Source: an uncultured Alphaproteobacteria bacterium (GTDB lineage Bacteria; Pseudomonadota; Alphaproteobacteria; HIMB59; GCA-002718135). From it: a stretch of DNA of 64,000 nucleotides. Below are positions 43,949-52,335 of this stretch, piece by piece. Under the pieces are notes generated by a model that was not told where the DNA came from, searched no databases, and was given only the letters and a program-made list of their open reading frames with translations. Every line of letters begins with the position of its first letter. The stretch's first letter is position 1. Both the position numbers and the translations under genes were made by a program. The DNA is taken from NCBI GenBank assembly GCA_902601455.1, contig CACKNC010000001.1, positions 220,240 to 284,239 on the forward strand, in the 5' to 3' direction.

Positions 43949-45568
43949 TTGGATAATTTTGATCTAGTTATAGTAGGTGCTGGTTCAGCTGGGTGTATTG
44001 TTGCAAATAATATAATCAACACTACTAACTATAGAGTATTACTAATTGAAGCTGGACCAAGTGATAATAATCCTACTATTCAAGTTCCCCTTGGATATGG
44101 AATGACTTTTTATCATAAGGCTATGAATTGGAATTTTTATTCTAAAGCTCAAACTGAACTTAAAAATAGAGAAATTTATTATCCGCGTGGAAAGGTGATT
44201 GGAGGATCTGGGTCAATCAATGCTATGATTTACGCTCGTGGATTGAAATCAGATTATGAGAATTGGAATTTAAATTCTAATTGGTCTTGGGAAAATATTA
44301 AATCTACATTTAATGAATTAGAGTATGCTGTTAATGAAGAAAAAAATCAATTACCAGTAAATAAAATTCCTGTTAATGATGTCAGTTCTCAACATCATCC
44401 AATTCTTGATAATTTTTTTAAAGCATCTAAAGAATTTAACTTTGATTTTAATAAACAACTAAAAAGTACAACTGAAAATCAAGTAGGACATTATAATGTT
44501 AATACTTATAAGGGTTTTAGAAATTCATCAGCTAAATCGTTCTTAAAGCCAATAAAAAATCATCCTAATTTAACTATTTTAACAAAAACAGAAGTCTTGA
44601 AATTAAATTTTAAAAATAAAAAAATTTCTAGTTTAAATATAAAACATAAAGACAAAACTCTAGAGGTAAAACCGAAAATAGGAACCATTCTATCAAGTGG
44701 TTCAATAATGACACCTTATTTATTATTAAAATCAGGTATAGGTAATCCTGCTGATTTAAATAAATTTAACATTCCTGTAGTATTAAATAGTCCCCATGTA
44801 GGTAAAAACTTCCAAGATCATCTAGGTTTAGATTATCTATATAAAACTTATTTTCCAACTCTTAATAAAGATCTGGGAACTTGGAGCGGAAGAGTAAAAT
44901 CACTTTTACAATATATTTATAATAGAAAAGGCCCTTTATCTCTTAGTCTTAATCAAGGAGGAGGGTATATTAATTGGAATTCTCGTGATCCCTATCCAAA
45001 TATTCAATTATATTTTAATCCACTTACGTATTCAGTTTCATTTAAAAATAAAAGACCGTTACTTAAGACTGATAAATTTAATGGATTCATAATAGGTTTT
45101 AATTCTTGTAGACCTAAAAGTCTTGGTGAAGTAAATTTAAAAAAAATAGATAATGATTTCGTGCCTAGTATTGACCCAAGATATCTATCAGATGAAAGGG
45201 ATATTCATGATTTATACTCGACATTTGATTTTATTCGAAAATTTTCTGCAAATCAAAATATAAATAAAATCATTGAGTCTCCCGTCAGCATTGACCCTAT
45301 TAATTCAAGTGATGAGGAGTTGCTTGATCATTTTAAATCAAAATCTACAACAGTCTATCACCCTTGTGGAACCTGTCGAATGAGTAAAAGTATTCAACAG
45401 GGTGTTGTGTCTGAAAAACTTAAGGTTCACGGTCTGGAAAATTTATGGATAGTTGATGCATCCATAATGCCAAATATTACCTCAGGTAATATAAACGCTC
45501 CTGTTATGATGCTTGCACATTTGTCTAGTAAAATTATTATAGACGATTTAAAACAAAAATATCAATGA
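43949..45568 (+). CDS. GMC family FAD oxidoreductase (choline-dehydrogenase-like)
   Basis: 539 residues. The FAD motif VIVGAGSAGCIVANN is near 7-21, GMC signature 1 YPRGKVIGGSGSINAM near 76-91, signature 2 around LSSGSIMTPYLLLKSGIG near 249-266, and the C-terminal active site YHPCGTCRMS near 470 plus NITSGNINAPVMMLA near 510. The start is TTG, 4 bases after the previous stop, with no in-frame ATG until well past the FAD motif. It oxidises an alcohol, sugar or choline-type substrate. It overlaps the enolase-superfamily gene downstream (ATGA), which suggests sugar or sugar-acid oxidation. Confidence 0.85.
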   Translation: MDNFDLVIVGAGSAGCIVANNIINTTNYRVLLIEAGPSDNNPTIQVPLGYGMTFYHKAMNWNFYSKAQTELKNREIYYPRGKVIGGSGSINAMIYARGLKSDYENWNLNSNWSWENIKSTFNELEYAVNEEKNQLPVNKIPVNDVSSQHHPILDNFFKASKEFNFDFNKQLKSTTENQVGHYNVNTYKGFRNSSAKSFLKPIKNHPNLTILTKTEVLKLNFKNKKISSLNIKHKDKTLEVKPKIGTILSSGSIMTPYLLLKSGIGNPADLNKFNIPVVLNSPHVGKNFQDHLGLDYLYKTYFPTLNKDLGTWSGRVKSLLQYIYNRKGPLSLSLNQGGGYINWNSRDPYPNIQLYFNPLTYSVSFKNKRPLLKTDKFNGFIIGFNSCRPKSLGEVNLKKIDNDFVPSIDPRYLSDERDIHDLYSTFDFIRKFSANQNINKIIESPVSIDPINSSDEELLDHFKSKSTTVYHPCGTCRMSKSIQQGVVSEKLKVHGLENLWIVDASIMPNITSGNINAPVMMLAHLSSKIIIDDLKQKYQ

Positions 45569-46668
45569 AGATTAAAAAACTAGAAACTTTCACAAAACCT
45601 TATGTTAGTTTTGTAAAAACAACTTTAGAGGATGGCTCTCAAGGCTTTGGTCAAATGTCAACGTATCATGCAGATATTACTGCTCAAATATTTCACAAAC
45701 AAGTCGCCCCGTGGGTTTTAGAAAAATCGTGGGAAGATTTTAATGATATCGAAAATTTAGTGTTGGAAAAAGAGCACAAATTTCCTGGATCATATTTGTT
45801 GAGAGCCATAGCAGGTCTTGATACTTCTTTGTGGGACCTAAAAGGTAAATTAGAAAATAAGCCTGTAACAGAACTAATAGGCGGCAATACAGGCTCACTA
45901 AAAGTATATGGTTCATCAATGAAAAGAGATATTAGCGCTATTGATGAAGCCGATCGTTTTAAAAAGCTATTTCAAGAAAAAGGAATTGATGCTTTTAAAT
46001 TTAGAATTGGAGCTGAATGTGGACGAGGATTAGATGAATGGGATGGTAGGACAGAAGATATTGTAAAAACAATAAATAAATCACTTGATAGCTCTGTACT
46101 AAAATTAGTAGATGCAAATAGTTGCTTCTCTTCAAACCAAGCCATTGAAATTGGAAAACTATTAGAAGATAATAATGTTACACATTTTGAGGAACCTTGC
46201 CCTTATTGGGAGCCTGAAGAAACAAAAAAAGTTACCGACGCACTTGCTATTGATGTTACAGGCGGTGAACAAGACTGTGATATAAGAATTTGGAATGATA
46301 TGGTTAAAAATAATATAGTAAATATTTTTCAGCCAGATGTTATGTATTTAGGTGGACTTACAAGAACTTTGCAGGTTGCAAAAATAATAGAAGAGGGTGG
46401 ATTCATATGCACCCCTCATGCTGCAAATTTGTCATTAGTCACAATGTGCACAATGCATTTATTAAAAGCTATACCTAATGCAGGACCATACCTAGAGCTT
46501 TCAATTGAGGGTGAAGACTATTATCCATGGCAACAAGATTTATTTTTAGATAATCCTTTCAAAGTGGAAAATGGATGTGTTAATGTTAGTGATAAACCTG
46601 GATGGGGTATAATTATTAATCCTGATTGGTTAGATAGCTCTGAATACCACGTGTCAGAAGTTAATTAA
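45565..46668 (+). CDS. Mandelate racemase/muconate lactonizing (enolase superfamily) protein
   Basis: 367 residues: a capping domain (about 1-110) and a barrel with metal ligands in KLVDANSCFS near 174 (Asp), HFEEPCPYWEP near 206 (Glu) and DVTGGEQDCD near 229 (Glu), then FQPDVMYLGG near 254 and a His in CTPHAANLS near 285. It looks catalytically intact and is probably a sugar-acid or racemase/dehydratase enzyme. It overlaps the GMC gene by 4 bases and is last in the 11-gene plus-strand series from 37169, so it may act on the oxidised product of its neighbour. Confidence 0.83.
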   Translation: MKIKKLETFTKPYVSFVKTTLEDGSQGFGQMSTYHADITAQIFHKQVAPWVLEKSWEDFNDIENLVLEKEHKFPGSYLLRAIAGLDTSLWDLKGKLENKPVTELIGGNTGSLKVYGSSMKRDISAIDEADRFKKLFQEKGIDAFKFRIGAECGRGLDEWDGRTEDIVKTINKSLDSSVLKLVDANSCFSSNQAIEIGKLLEDNNVTHFEEPCPYWEPEETKKVTDALAIDVTGGEQDCDIRIWNDMVKNNIVNIFQPDVMYLGGLTRTLQVAKIIEEGGFICTPHAANLSLVTMCTMHLLKAIPNAGPYLELSIEGEDYYPWQQDLFLDNPFKVENGCVNVSDKPGWGIIINPDWLDSSEYHVSEVN

Positions 46669-46720
46669 TTATTTACATTGACTAAAACTAAAAATATAAT
46701 TCTAAAAAAAAGGATTTTAT

Positions 46721-46915
46721 ATGGCAACTTATGAATGTAAAACTTGTGGAATGTCGGTAAATGCATCTTGTGCAAAATGTGATGAACCTCTTCAGAATGA
46801 CATATTAGTTAAGGATGATGGTTCTGAAGTACAAATTTCAAAATGCCCTAGCGGTCATGGAAAAATTAAATCACCAATGTGCTGTGGCGCAGATATGACT
46901 TGCTCTTTAGGCTAG
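46721..46915 (+). CDS. Cys-rich zinc-ribbon-like mini-protein
   Basis: 64 residues with nine Cys: CKTCGMSVNASCAKC near 5-19, then single CP near 43 and CC and C near 53-61. The CxxC pairs indicate a zinc ribbon or rubredoxin-like fold. It has no signal peptide. The ORF starts at an ATG after AAAAGGA and ends with the convergent hydrolase gene overlapping by 4 bases. Function unknown; not clearly part of the flanking operons. Confidence 0.75.
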   Translation: MATYECKTCGMSVNASCAKCDEPLQNDILVKDDGSEVQISKCPSGHGKIKSPMCCGADMTCSLG

Positions 46916-47694
46916 TATAAAAAACTATTAATTTTCTCATTTACAACATTGGCTTGTTCTATCGTTGCCCCATGTTTAGCATTCTTAATAATAAATAAAC
47001 TGCTATTTTTGATTTCTTTACTAATACCCTCACTCATGAGAGGTGTTGAACCAACTTCGTTTTCCCCAGTCATGATTAAAGTTGGCATATTAAAAACACT
47101 ATAATTTATGTGATGCTTATCAGAATTAACAAATATTTTATATGCAGGTAAAAAATTTTGATTATTTTTCTTTTCTAATAAATTATAAAAAAAATCGAAA
47201 ACTTCTGGATTGGTATTTAAATAATCTTCAGAAAACCATCTTTGAATGGAATTTATAGTTATGCTTTCTCCATTAACAGCATCGTTATACCTCCTTTGTA
47301 CTGTTTGAATTTGTTTATCAGACCTTTTATAAACACTTCCTATTAAAACTAATTTATTTACTTTTTCATAAAATTTTTCTGTAAAATGTTGAGCCACAAG
47401 TGCACCGATCGAAAACCCAACAATATTTATTTTTTCTATTTGTAATTCATTAATTAAATTAAGTAATTGATTGCTATAAATTTCAAAACTTAAATCTTTA
47501 TAATCTCCATTTGATTGACCATGATTAAGAAGGTCATAAAATATAACAGATTTATTTTGAAAGTAATTTTTCTGAGGATACCACATTGTGTTATCCAATC
47601 CAACACCATGTATAAAAATTGTGCTTAAAGATTTATTTATTGTGCTATATTCAAAGTAATTTCCATGGCTGTCTTTATATTTTTCTAATTTCAT
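46912..47694 (-). CDS. Alpha/beta hydrolase
   Basis: 260 residues with the alpha/beta-hydrolase fold: oxyanion-loop FIHGVGLDNTMW near 26-37, nucleophile elbow GFSIGALVAQ near 93-102 (Ser in GxSxG), a late acid (GENEVGS) and catalytic His in KNAKHGATIE near 237. It resembles 3-oxoadipate enol-lactonases and other small-ester or C-C hydrolases. Its start overlaps the stop of the ThDP enzyme by 4 bases (ATGA), so it is the last member of a minus-strand operon LLM monooxygenase - ThDP enzyme - hydrolase, and probably opens an ester or lactone formed upstream. Confidence 0.82.
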   Translation of the reverse strand: MKLEKYKDSHGNYFEYSTINKSLSTIFIHGVGLDNTMWYPQKNYFQNKSVIFYDLLNHGQSNGDYKDLSFEIYSNQLLNLINELQIEKINIVGFSIGALVAQHFTEKFYEKVNKLVLIGSVYKRSDKQIQTVQRRYNDAVNGESITINSIQRWFSEDYLNTNPEVFDFFYNLLEKKNNQNFLPAYKIFVNSDKHHINYSVFNMPTLIMTGENEVGSTPLMSEGISKEIKNSSLFIIKNAKHGATIEQANVVNEKINSFLY

Positions 47695-49385
47695 TTAGAT
47701 CGATGTTTAAAAGAGTCTTTTCGGAAACTATATAAAGCTTTTGGGTCAACATCTATATTGATTACAGCTGGTTTGTTGCATACTAAAGCATCAGCAATAA
47801 CATTATTTAAGTCTTCAAGCTTTGCAACATGGTACCCTTTTGCGCCATAAATTTCAGCAAGTTTATGAAAAGGAGGACTATCAATATCAGCTCCGATATA
47901 TCTTTGATCATAAAAATCTCTTTGGTAGGCTTTTTCTGCTCCCCATGATTTATTGTTCATAACAATTGTAATAGTATTAATTTTATGATGAACAGCAGTT
48001 GATAATTCGGAAACTGTCATTCCAAATCCACCATCTCCCATTAAACTAAATACAGGAAAATCTGGCTTTGCAAGCTTTACTCCAAGGCCCGCTGCAAATG
48101 AAAAGCCAACCAATCCAAAGTCTAATGGTGTAAAAAGGGATTTAGGTTCAAAAAAATTAAATTCATCAGTGGCTTGCAAACATAAAGTGCCTGCATCTAA
48201 TGTTATTGATGAGCCCTTTGGAATTATCTTTCTTAACTCTTTGAACAATCCAGATGGCTGAATAATTTTTGAGTTTGTGTCAGCATCTTGATCTCTTTTT
48301 TTATAGTAATGAGCTTTTTCTTTTAAAAAATTTTCAACCCAGTTTTGATTAGCATTTTTTAAACTAACATTTTTTAATAATGGAATTAGCTGGTCCAAAA
48401 AAATTTTAGCATCATTTTGAATACCTACTTCTACAGGAAAGTAACGACCAATAGCAATTGGATCTATATCAACTTGAACAATTTTTGCTAATTTTGAAAT
48501 ATTGTCATAGGAATAAAAGGTTGAATTAAAACCAAGTCTTGTTCCTATAGCTAAAATTAAATCTGAGTCTTTTACGAGGGAAGATGCAACTTTATTACCT
48601 CTTGGACCCATTTGACCACCATACAACTCACAGTCAAATGAAATAACATCACCATGACCAGCTGAGGAAACAATAGGGATATTTAAATTTTTGGATAATA
48701 AAATTATTTGATCTTGTGTTTTTGAATTTTTTACTCCAGCACCACAAATAATCACTGGCTTGGATGAGTTTTGAATTAGTGTTATAATTTTTTTTAAGTC
48801 GTTTTCATTAATTTTTTTAGACTCAATTTTATTTTCAATTTTAAAAGAATCAAAGATTTCACTTCCTGCAAGTACATCCCTAGGTATATTTATATGAACA
48901 GGTCCCCATTTACCTTTAGTAGAGAGATTTAGTGCTTTATTTAAATCTTCTACAATCGACCCAGTATCTTTTATAGAAAAAGTTTTTTTTGTAATTGGTT
49001 CAAACAATTTTTGTTGATCCACTTCCTGAAATGCATCTTTTCCCACATGTTCAGTAGCTATTGCTCCAGCTATTGATACTAGTGGTGAAAAAGCAGCTTT
49101 TGCTTGTGCAACACCTGTTACAAGGTTAGTGGCTCCAGGACCATTTTGACCTGCAATTATAACTCCAGGCTTACCAGATGCTCTCGCATATGCATCAGCC
49201 ATATGAGTACCTGTACGCTCATCTCTTACATCAATAAAATTTATACTCTTCTCATCATAAAGTGCATCGAAGAGTTCCATGGTAGCTGATCCAATTAATC
49301 CAAATACATACTTAATATTATAAGCTTTGAGGCATTCGACAACAGCCTTACCTCCTGAAATAGGAGGGTTTCTTTCTTCATTCAT
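47691..49385 (-). CDS. ThDP-dependent enzyme, acetolactate-synthase/Xsc-like
   Basis: 564 residues with the three ThDP domains. YVFGLIGSATMELFDAL near 27-43, DVRDERTGTHMADAYARASG near 52-71 (catalytic Glu in DERTG), GQNGPGATN near 78, and the ThDP-Mg motif MGDGGFGMTVSEL near 449 with NNKSWGAEK near 477. GSATM, FQEVDQQKLFE and WGAEK recall sulfoacetaldehyde acetyltransferase (Xsc) more than acetolactate synthase, though I cannot decide without a search. It overlaps both neighbours by one to four bases. No small ALS subunit is present, so a catabolic role is likely. Confidence 0.78.
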   Translation of the reverse strand: MNEERNPPISGGKAVVECLKAYNIKYVFGLIGSATMELFDALYDEKSINFIDVRDERTGTHMADAYARASGKPGVIIAGQNGPGATNLVTGVAQAKAAFSPLVSIAGAIATEHVGKDAFQEVDQQKLFEPITKKTFSIKDTGSIVEDLNKALNLSTKGKWGPVHINIPRDVLAGSEIFDSFKIENKIESKKINENDLKKIITLIQNSSKPVIICGAGVKNSKTQDQIILLSKNLNIPIVSSAGHGDVISFDCELYGGQMGPRGNKVASSLVKDSDLILAIGTRLGFNSTFYSYDNISKLAKIVQVDIDPIAIGRYFPVEVGIQNDAKIFLDQLIPLLKNVSLKNANQNWVENFLKEKAHYYKKRDQDADTNSKIIQPSGLFKELRKIIPKGSSITLDAGTLCLQATDEFNFFEPKSLFTPLDFGLVGFSFAAGLGVKLAKPDFPVFSLMGDGGFGMTVSELSTAVHHKINTITIVMNNKSWGAEKAYQRDFYDQRYIGADIDSPPFHKLAEIYGAKGYHVAKLEDLNNVIADALVCNKPAVINIDVDPKALYSFRKDSFKHRSK

Positions 49386-50557
49386 TATGATGCAGCTTTA
49401 ATTTTACTTTTTTCTTTACTCTTAAAGTGTGGAATTATTTTCTCAGTGAATAACTGTATACTTTTCATACAGTCTTCATGTTTTACGCCAGGAAAATTAG
49501 ACCAAACTTTTAAATTTTGTAAATTTAATTCATTTTGCATTTCTTCAATTTTATTAATGATGTAATCTACAGTTCCAAACAGCATATTTCTTTCATGAAG
49601 GAAATCATAAGATAGTAAATCTAATTTATGGTCAGTTTTTGGAAGTTCTTCCCCAGGATTCATATGTGTTCCTAGTCCTCTCCAATGACATACCCATCGC
49701 ATATAATTTACCATTTGCTCACCAGCTTTCTCTTTTGCTTCTTCCATACTATCAGCAACAAACATATCCCTGACGACACTTATACCTTCACCTAGCTCAA
49801 CATGACGTTTTTCTTTTTCTGATTTTGCTTGTTGATATATTTCAAAACGTTTCTTTAGAGACTGCACTGGTGGTATCCACATGATAATACTAATGTCATT
49901 TTTAGCAGCCCACTCAATAGAACTAGGGCTATCAACCACTTGCCACAAAGGCGGGTGTGGTTTTTGAACTGGTTGAGGAACAATATTTATTTTCTCTAAA
50001 ATTTTTGTATCTACATTCATAAATTCAGAACTAGGAGGACTCATATCATGCTCCCATTCAAAATTAGGAGCGGGGTACGTATAAAACTCACCCTCGTGCT
50101 TAAAGAATTTTTCAGTCCATGCTTTTTTTATAATTGTGAGAGTTTCTTCAAATAACCTAAAATTTTTAGCTTGATCCTTCATGTCAGCATCAGCATTCAT
50201 GTTTAGCGCCTCTCTTCCATAAATGCCTCTTCCAACCCCCGCTTCCACTCTACCGTTAGATAATTGATCTAGTAGTGCAATGTCTTCAGCAGCTCGTATT
50301 GGATTCCAGAAAGTAATTATTGAGGCTGCTTGACCAATTCTAATATTTTTAGTTCTAGCCGCGATATCAGAGCTTAACAATATGGGGTTAGGACAAATTT
50401 CCATCCCTTCATGACTAAAATGATGTTCTGAGAACCAAATTGAGTCCCAATTATTTTTATCACAGTAAGTTGCTATATCTCTTATTTCTTCTAAAATTTG
50501 ATTATAACTTTTTTTATTGCCCCAGTTTGTTGAGTTGCAGAAATAGCCTATTTTCAT
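49385..50557 (-). CDS. LLM class flavin-dependent monooxygenase (luciferase-like)
   Basis: 390 residues from the ATG at 50557; the track's TTG start at 50569 lies inside a GGGAGGT Shine-Dalgarno and is rejected. The barrel has MKIGYFCNSTNW at the start, IWFSEHHFSHEGMEICPNP near 43-61, IRIGQAASIITFWNPIRAAEDIALLDQLSNGRVEAGVGRG near 75-115 (described, family-typical) and WQVVDSPSSIEWAA near 204. It oxygenates a small substrate with FMNH2 supplied by a separate reductase, not seen here. It is first in a three-gene operon; the substrate is unknown. Confidence 0.85.
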   Translation of the reverse strand: MKIGYFCNSTNWGNKKSYNQILEEIRDIATYCDKNNWDSIWFSEHHFSHEGMEICPNPILLSSDIAARTKNIRIGQAASIITFWNPIRAAEDIALLDQLSNGRVEAGVGRGIYGREALNMNADADMKDQAKNFRLFEETLTIIKKAWTEKFFKHEGEFYTYPAPNFEWEHDMSPPSSEFMNVDTKILEKINIVPQPVQKPHPPLWQVVDSPSSIEWAAKNDISIIMWIPPVQSLKKRFEIYQQAKSEKEKRHVELGEGISVVRDMFVADSMEEAKEKAGEQMVNYMRWVCHWRGLGTHMNPGEELPKTDHKLDLLSYDFLHERNMLFGTVDYIINKIEEMQNELNLQNLKVWSNFPGVKHEDCMKSIQLFTEKIIPHFKSKEKSKIKAAS

Positions 50558-50590
50558 ATTACCTCCCAATTTGAAGGCGACCTATCCCAC

Positions 50591-50638
50591 TTCCGTATTA
50601 TGACGACGAGTTATGTATCGCTATATATTTCGTATTAT
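50591..50638. repeat. Imperfect direct repeat TTCCGTATTAT / TTTCGTATTAT in the LLM/HAD divergent promoter
   Basis: Two 11-mers differing at one base, at 50591-50601 and 50628-50638, 37 bases apart start to start. They lie in the spacer between the LLM monooxygenase operon (minus) and the HAD phosphatase (plus). They may be regulator half-sites; nothing else supports this. Confidence 0.3.
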
Positions 50639-50704
50639 AAATTTTTAAAATTTCAATAAAAAAAGTCCAAATCCACTAAAAATCTATAAAAACTGTACTT
50701 ATAT

Positions 50705-51364
50705 ATGATTAAAAACATCATTTTTGATTTTGATGGAGTGCTTGTAGATAGTGAAATATTGGTTGCTAAAGCTTTTGCCAAATATTTGCTAAATTTTGGC
50801 ATAGAAACAAATGAAAAAGAATTTGCAAGTTATGCAGGCAAAAAAACAGTCCAAGTAATTGAAATTTTGTCAGAAAAATATTCAATAAAAGATCAACAAA
50901 AATTTTTTGATGATATTATGGAGATTGCTAACAATATTTATAAAAAGGAATTAACTACTGTTAAAGGAGCATATGAATTTGTAAGTAATTCTAAACTTAA
51001 TCTGTATATTGGTTCTAATAGTATGAAAGATAGAATACTAGATGGATTAGAAAGAGTTGAATTAAGTCAATACTTTAAATCTGAACAAGTTTACTCATTT
51101 GATCTGGTGGATAAACCAAAACCGAATCCTGATATTTATTTAAAAGCGCTTGAAGATAATAATCTTAATAAAAATCAAACAATAATTATAGAGGATAGTG
51201 CAGTTGGTGTTACAGCAGGTGTGAGTGCAGGAATAAAGGTTATAGGTCTTACGGCAGGCGGTCATTGGCATGAACAGAGAAATGAAAAAGAACTATTTGA
51301 TGCAGGAGCATTTACTGTTACTAATGATTACAATAAAATAATTGAAATAATTAATAATAATTAA
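50705..51364 (+). CDS. HAD superfamily phosphatase (beta-phosphoglucomutase/phosphoglycolate phosphatase type)
   Basis: 219 residues. Motif I is FDFDGVLVDSE near 7-17 (nucleophile Asp). A helical cap domain runs from about 17 to 85. Motif II is around YIGSNSMKDR near 97-106, motif III Lys in DLVDKPKPNP near 137, and motif IV in IIEDSAVGV near 160-168. It is a cytoplasmic phosphatase or mutase acting on a small phosphorylated metabolite. It is preceded by poly-A without a clear Shine-Dalgarno. It is followed one base later by a membrane methyltransferase-like gene. Confidence 0.85.
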   Translation: MIKNIIFDFDGVLVDSEILVAKAFAKYLLNFGIETNEKEFASYAGKKTVQVIEILSEKYSIKDQQKFFDDIMEIANNIYKKELTTVKGAYEFVSNSKLNLYIGSNSMKDRILDGLERVELSQYFKSEQVYSFDLVDKPKPNPDIYLKALEDNNLNKNQTIIIEDSAVGVTAGVSAGIKVIGLTAGGHWHEQRNEKELFDAGAFTVTNDYNKIIEIINNN

Positions 51365-51365
51365 A

Positions 51366-51824
51366 ATGGGACCAGCAGTAAAAGGAAATCCTCTTAGAAT
51401 ATTTGTTTTTTTATTAGTTATTTCTTACATTGTAGGTGAGTATTTTATTCCCTCATATCCTTTATTTAGCTTACTTAATTTAATAGGTATTATGGGATTG
51501 ATAATGTGTTTAGCATTATTTTTTTCTTCATTGAACTTATTTAATTCATATAAAGAAAATCCGACACCTCAATCCAATACCAAGCGTATTATAAAGACGG
51601 GTATTTTTGCATATTGTAGAAATCCAATGTATTTAGCATTCATTTCATTTCATTTTTGTATGTTTTTAACATTTGAGAATGTGGCATATTTATTGAGTGG
51701 TTCTGGGTTATTCATATGGATTAGTAACTTTGTGATACCCGTTGAAGAAAAATTTTTAATTGAAAATTTTGATGATGAGTATGTAAGATACACTAAATCA
51801 GTTAAAAAATGGCTGTTTTTCTAG
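51366..51824 (+). CDS. Isoprenylcysteine carboxyl methyltransferase (ICMT/PEMT)-like membrane protein
   Basis: 152 residues with four to five hydrophobic segments. The family motif is GIFAYCRNPMYLAFISFHF near 78-96, with the RNPMY Arg-Asn-Pro typical of ICMT/PEMT-type bacterial proteins. PVEEKFLIENFDDEYVRYTKSVKKW near 126-150 completes the EExxL...F...Y.xY pattern. In bacteria these probably methylate lipids or small hydrophobic molecules with SAM, but most members are uncharacterised. It is linked to the HAD gene upstream by a one-base gap. Confidence 0.82.
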   Translation: MGPAVKGNPLRIFVFLLVISYIVGEYFIPSYPLFSLLNLIGIMGLIMCLALFFSSLNLFNSYKENPTPQSNTKRIIKTGIFAYCRNPMYLAFISFHFCMFLTFENVAYLLSGSGLFIWISNFVIPVEEKFLIENFDDEYVRYTKSVKKWLFF

Positions 51825-51861
51825 CTCTTGAATTTTTTGACTACTGAAATATATTCTCAAC

Positions 51862-52335
51862 ATGAAAAATTTAATAATAATATTACTATCGTTAATTTCT
51901 TTTAATGCTTTTGCGGCAGCCACATCTTCAAAATCTGATGTTTCTACTGAAAGAGCTGAACAAATAAACAATCTATATGAGGTAGCCGAAAAACGTATTT
52001 ATAATAATGAATATGATAAAGCTCTAAAGTTACTCATAAACTTAGCAAAAAATGACGATTTAGGTGAGAAAAAAGCCGATGTGTACAATTTATTAGGTTT
52101 TAGTTATAGAAAATCTAGCAATCCAGATTTAGATAAGTCTTATAACTCTTACATGATAGCCCTTGAACACGATCCAAAACATGCAGGAGCGCATGAGTAT
52201 TTAGGGGAATTGTATATGATGAGAGGCGATCAAGAAAAAGCCATGAGTATGCTAGGCAAGTTAGAGAACCTTGTTGGTAAAAATGCTAAGGAATATAAAG
52301 ATCTGTTGAAAGCTATTAAAAGTTATCAATCTTAA
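51862..52335 (+). CDS. Periplasmic TPR-repeat protein
   Basis: 157 residues with a signal peptide (KNLIIILLSLISFNAFAAA, cleavage near 20). The mature part has about three TPR-like helical pairs, the clearest being DVYNLLGFSYRKSS and HAGAHEYLGELYMMRGDQEKAMSMLGKLE near 112-140. TPR domains mediate protein contacts, probably in the periplasm or at the outer membrane here. It overlaps the 3' end of the convergent kinase gene by 20 bases. No enzyme motif. Confidence 0.82.
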   Translation: MKNLIIILLSLISFNAFAAATSSKSDVSTERAEQINNLYEVAEKRIYNNEYDKALKLLINLAKNDDLGEKKADVYNLLGFSYRKSSNPDLDKSYNSYMIALEHDPKHAGAHEYLGELYMMRGDQEKAMSMLGKLENLVGKNAKEYKDLLKAIKSYQS

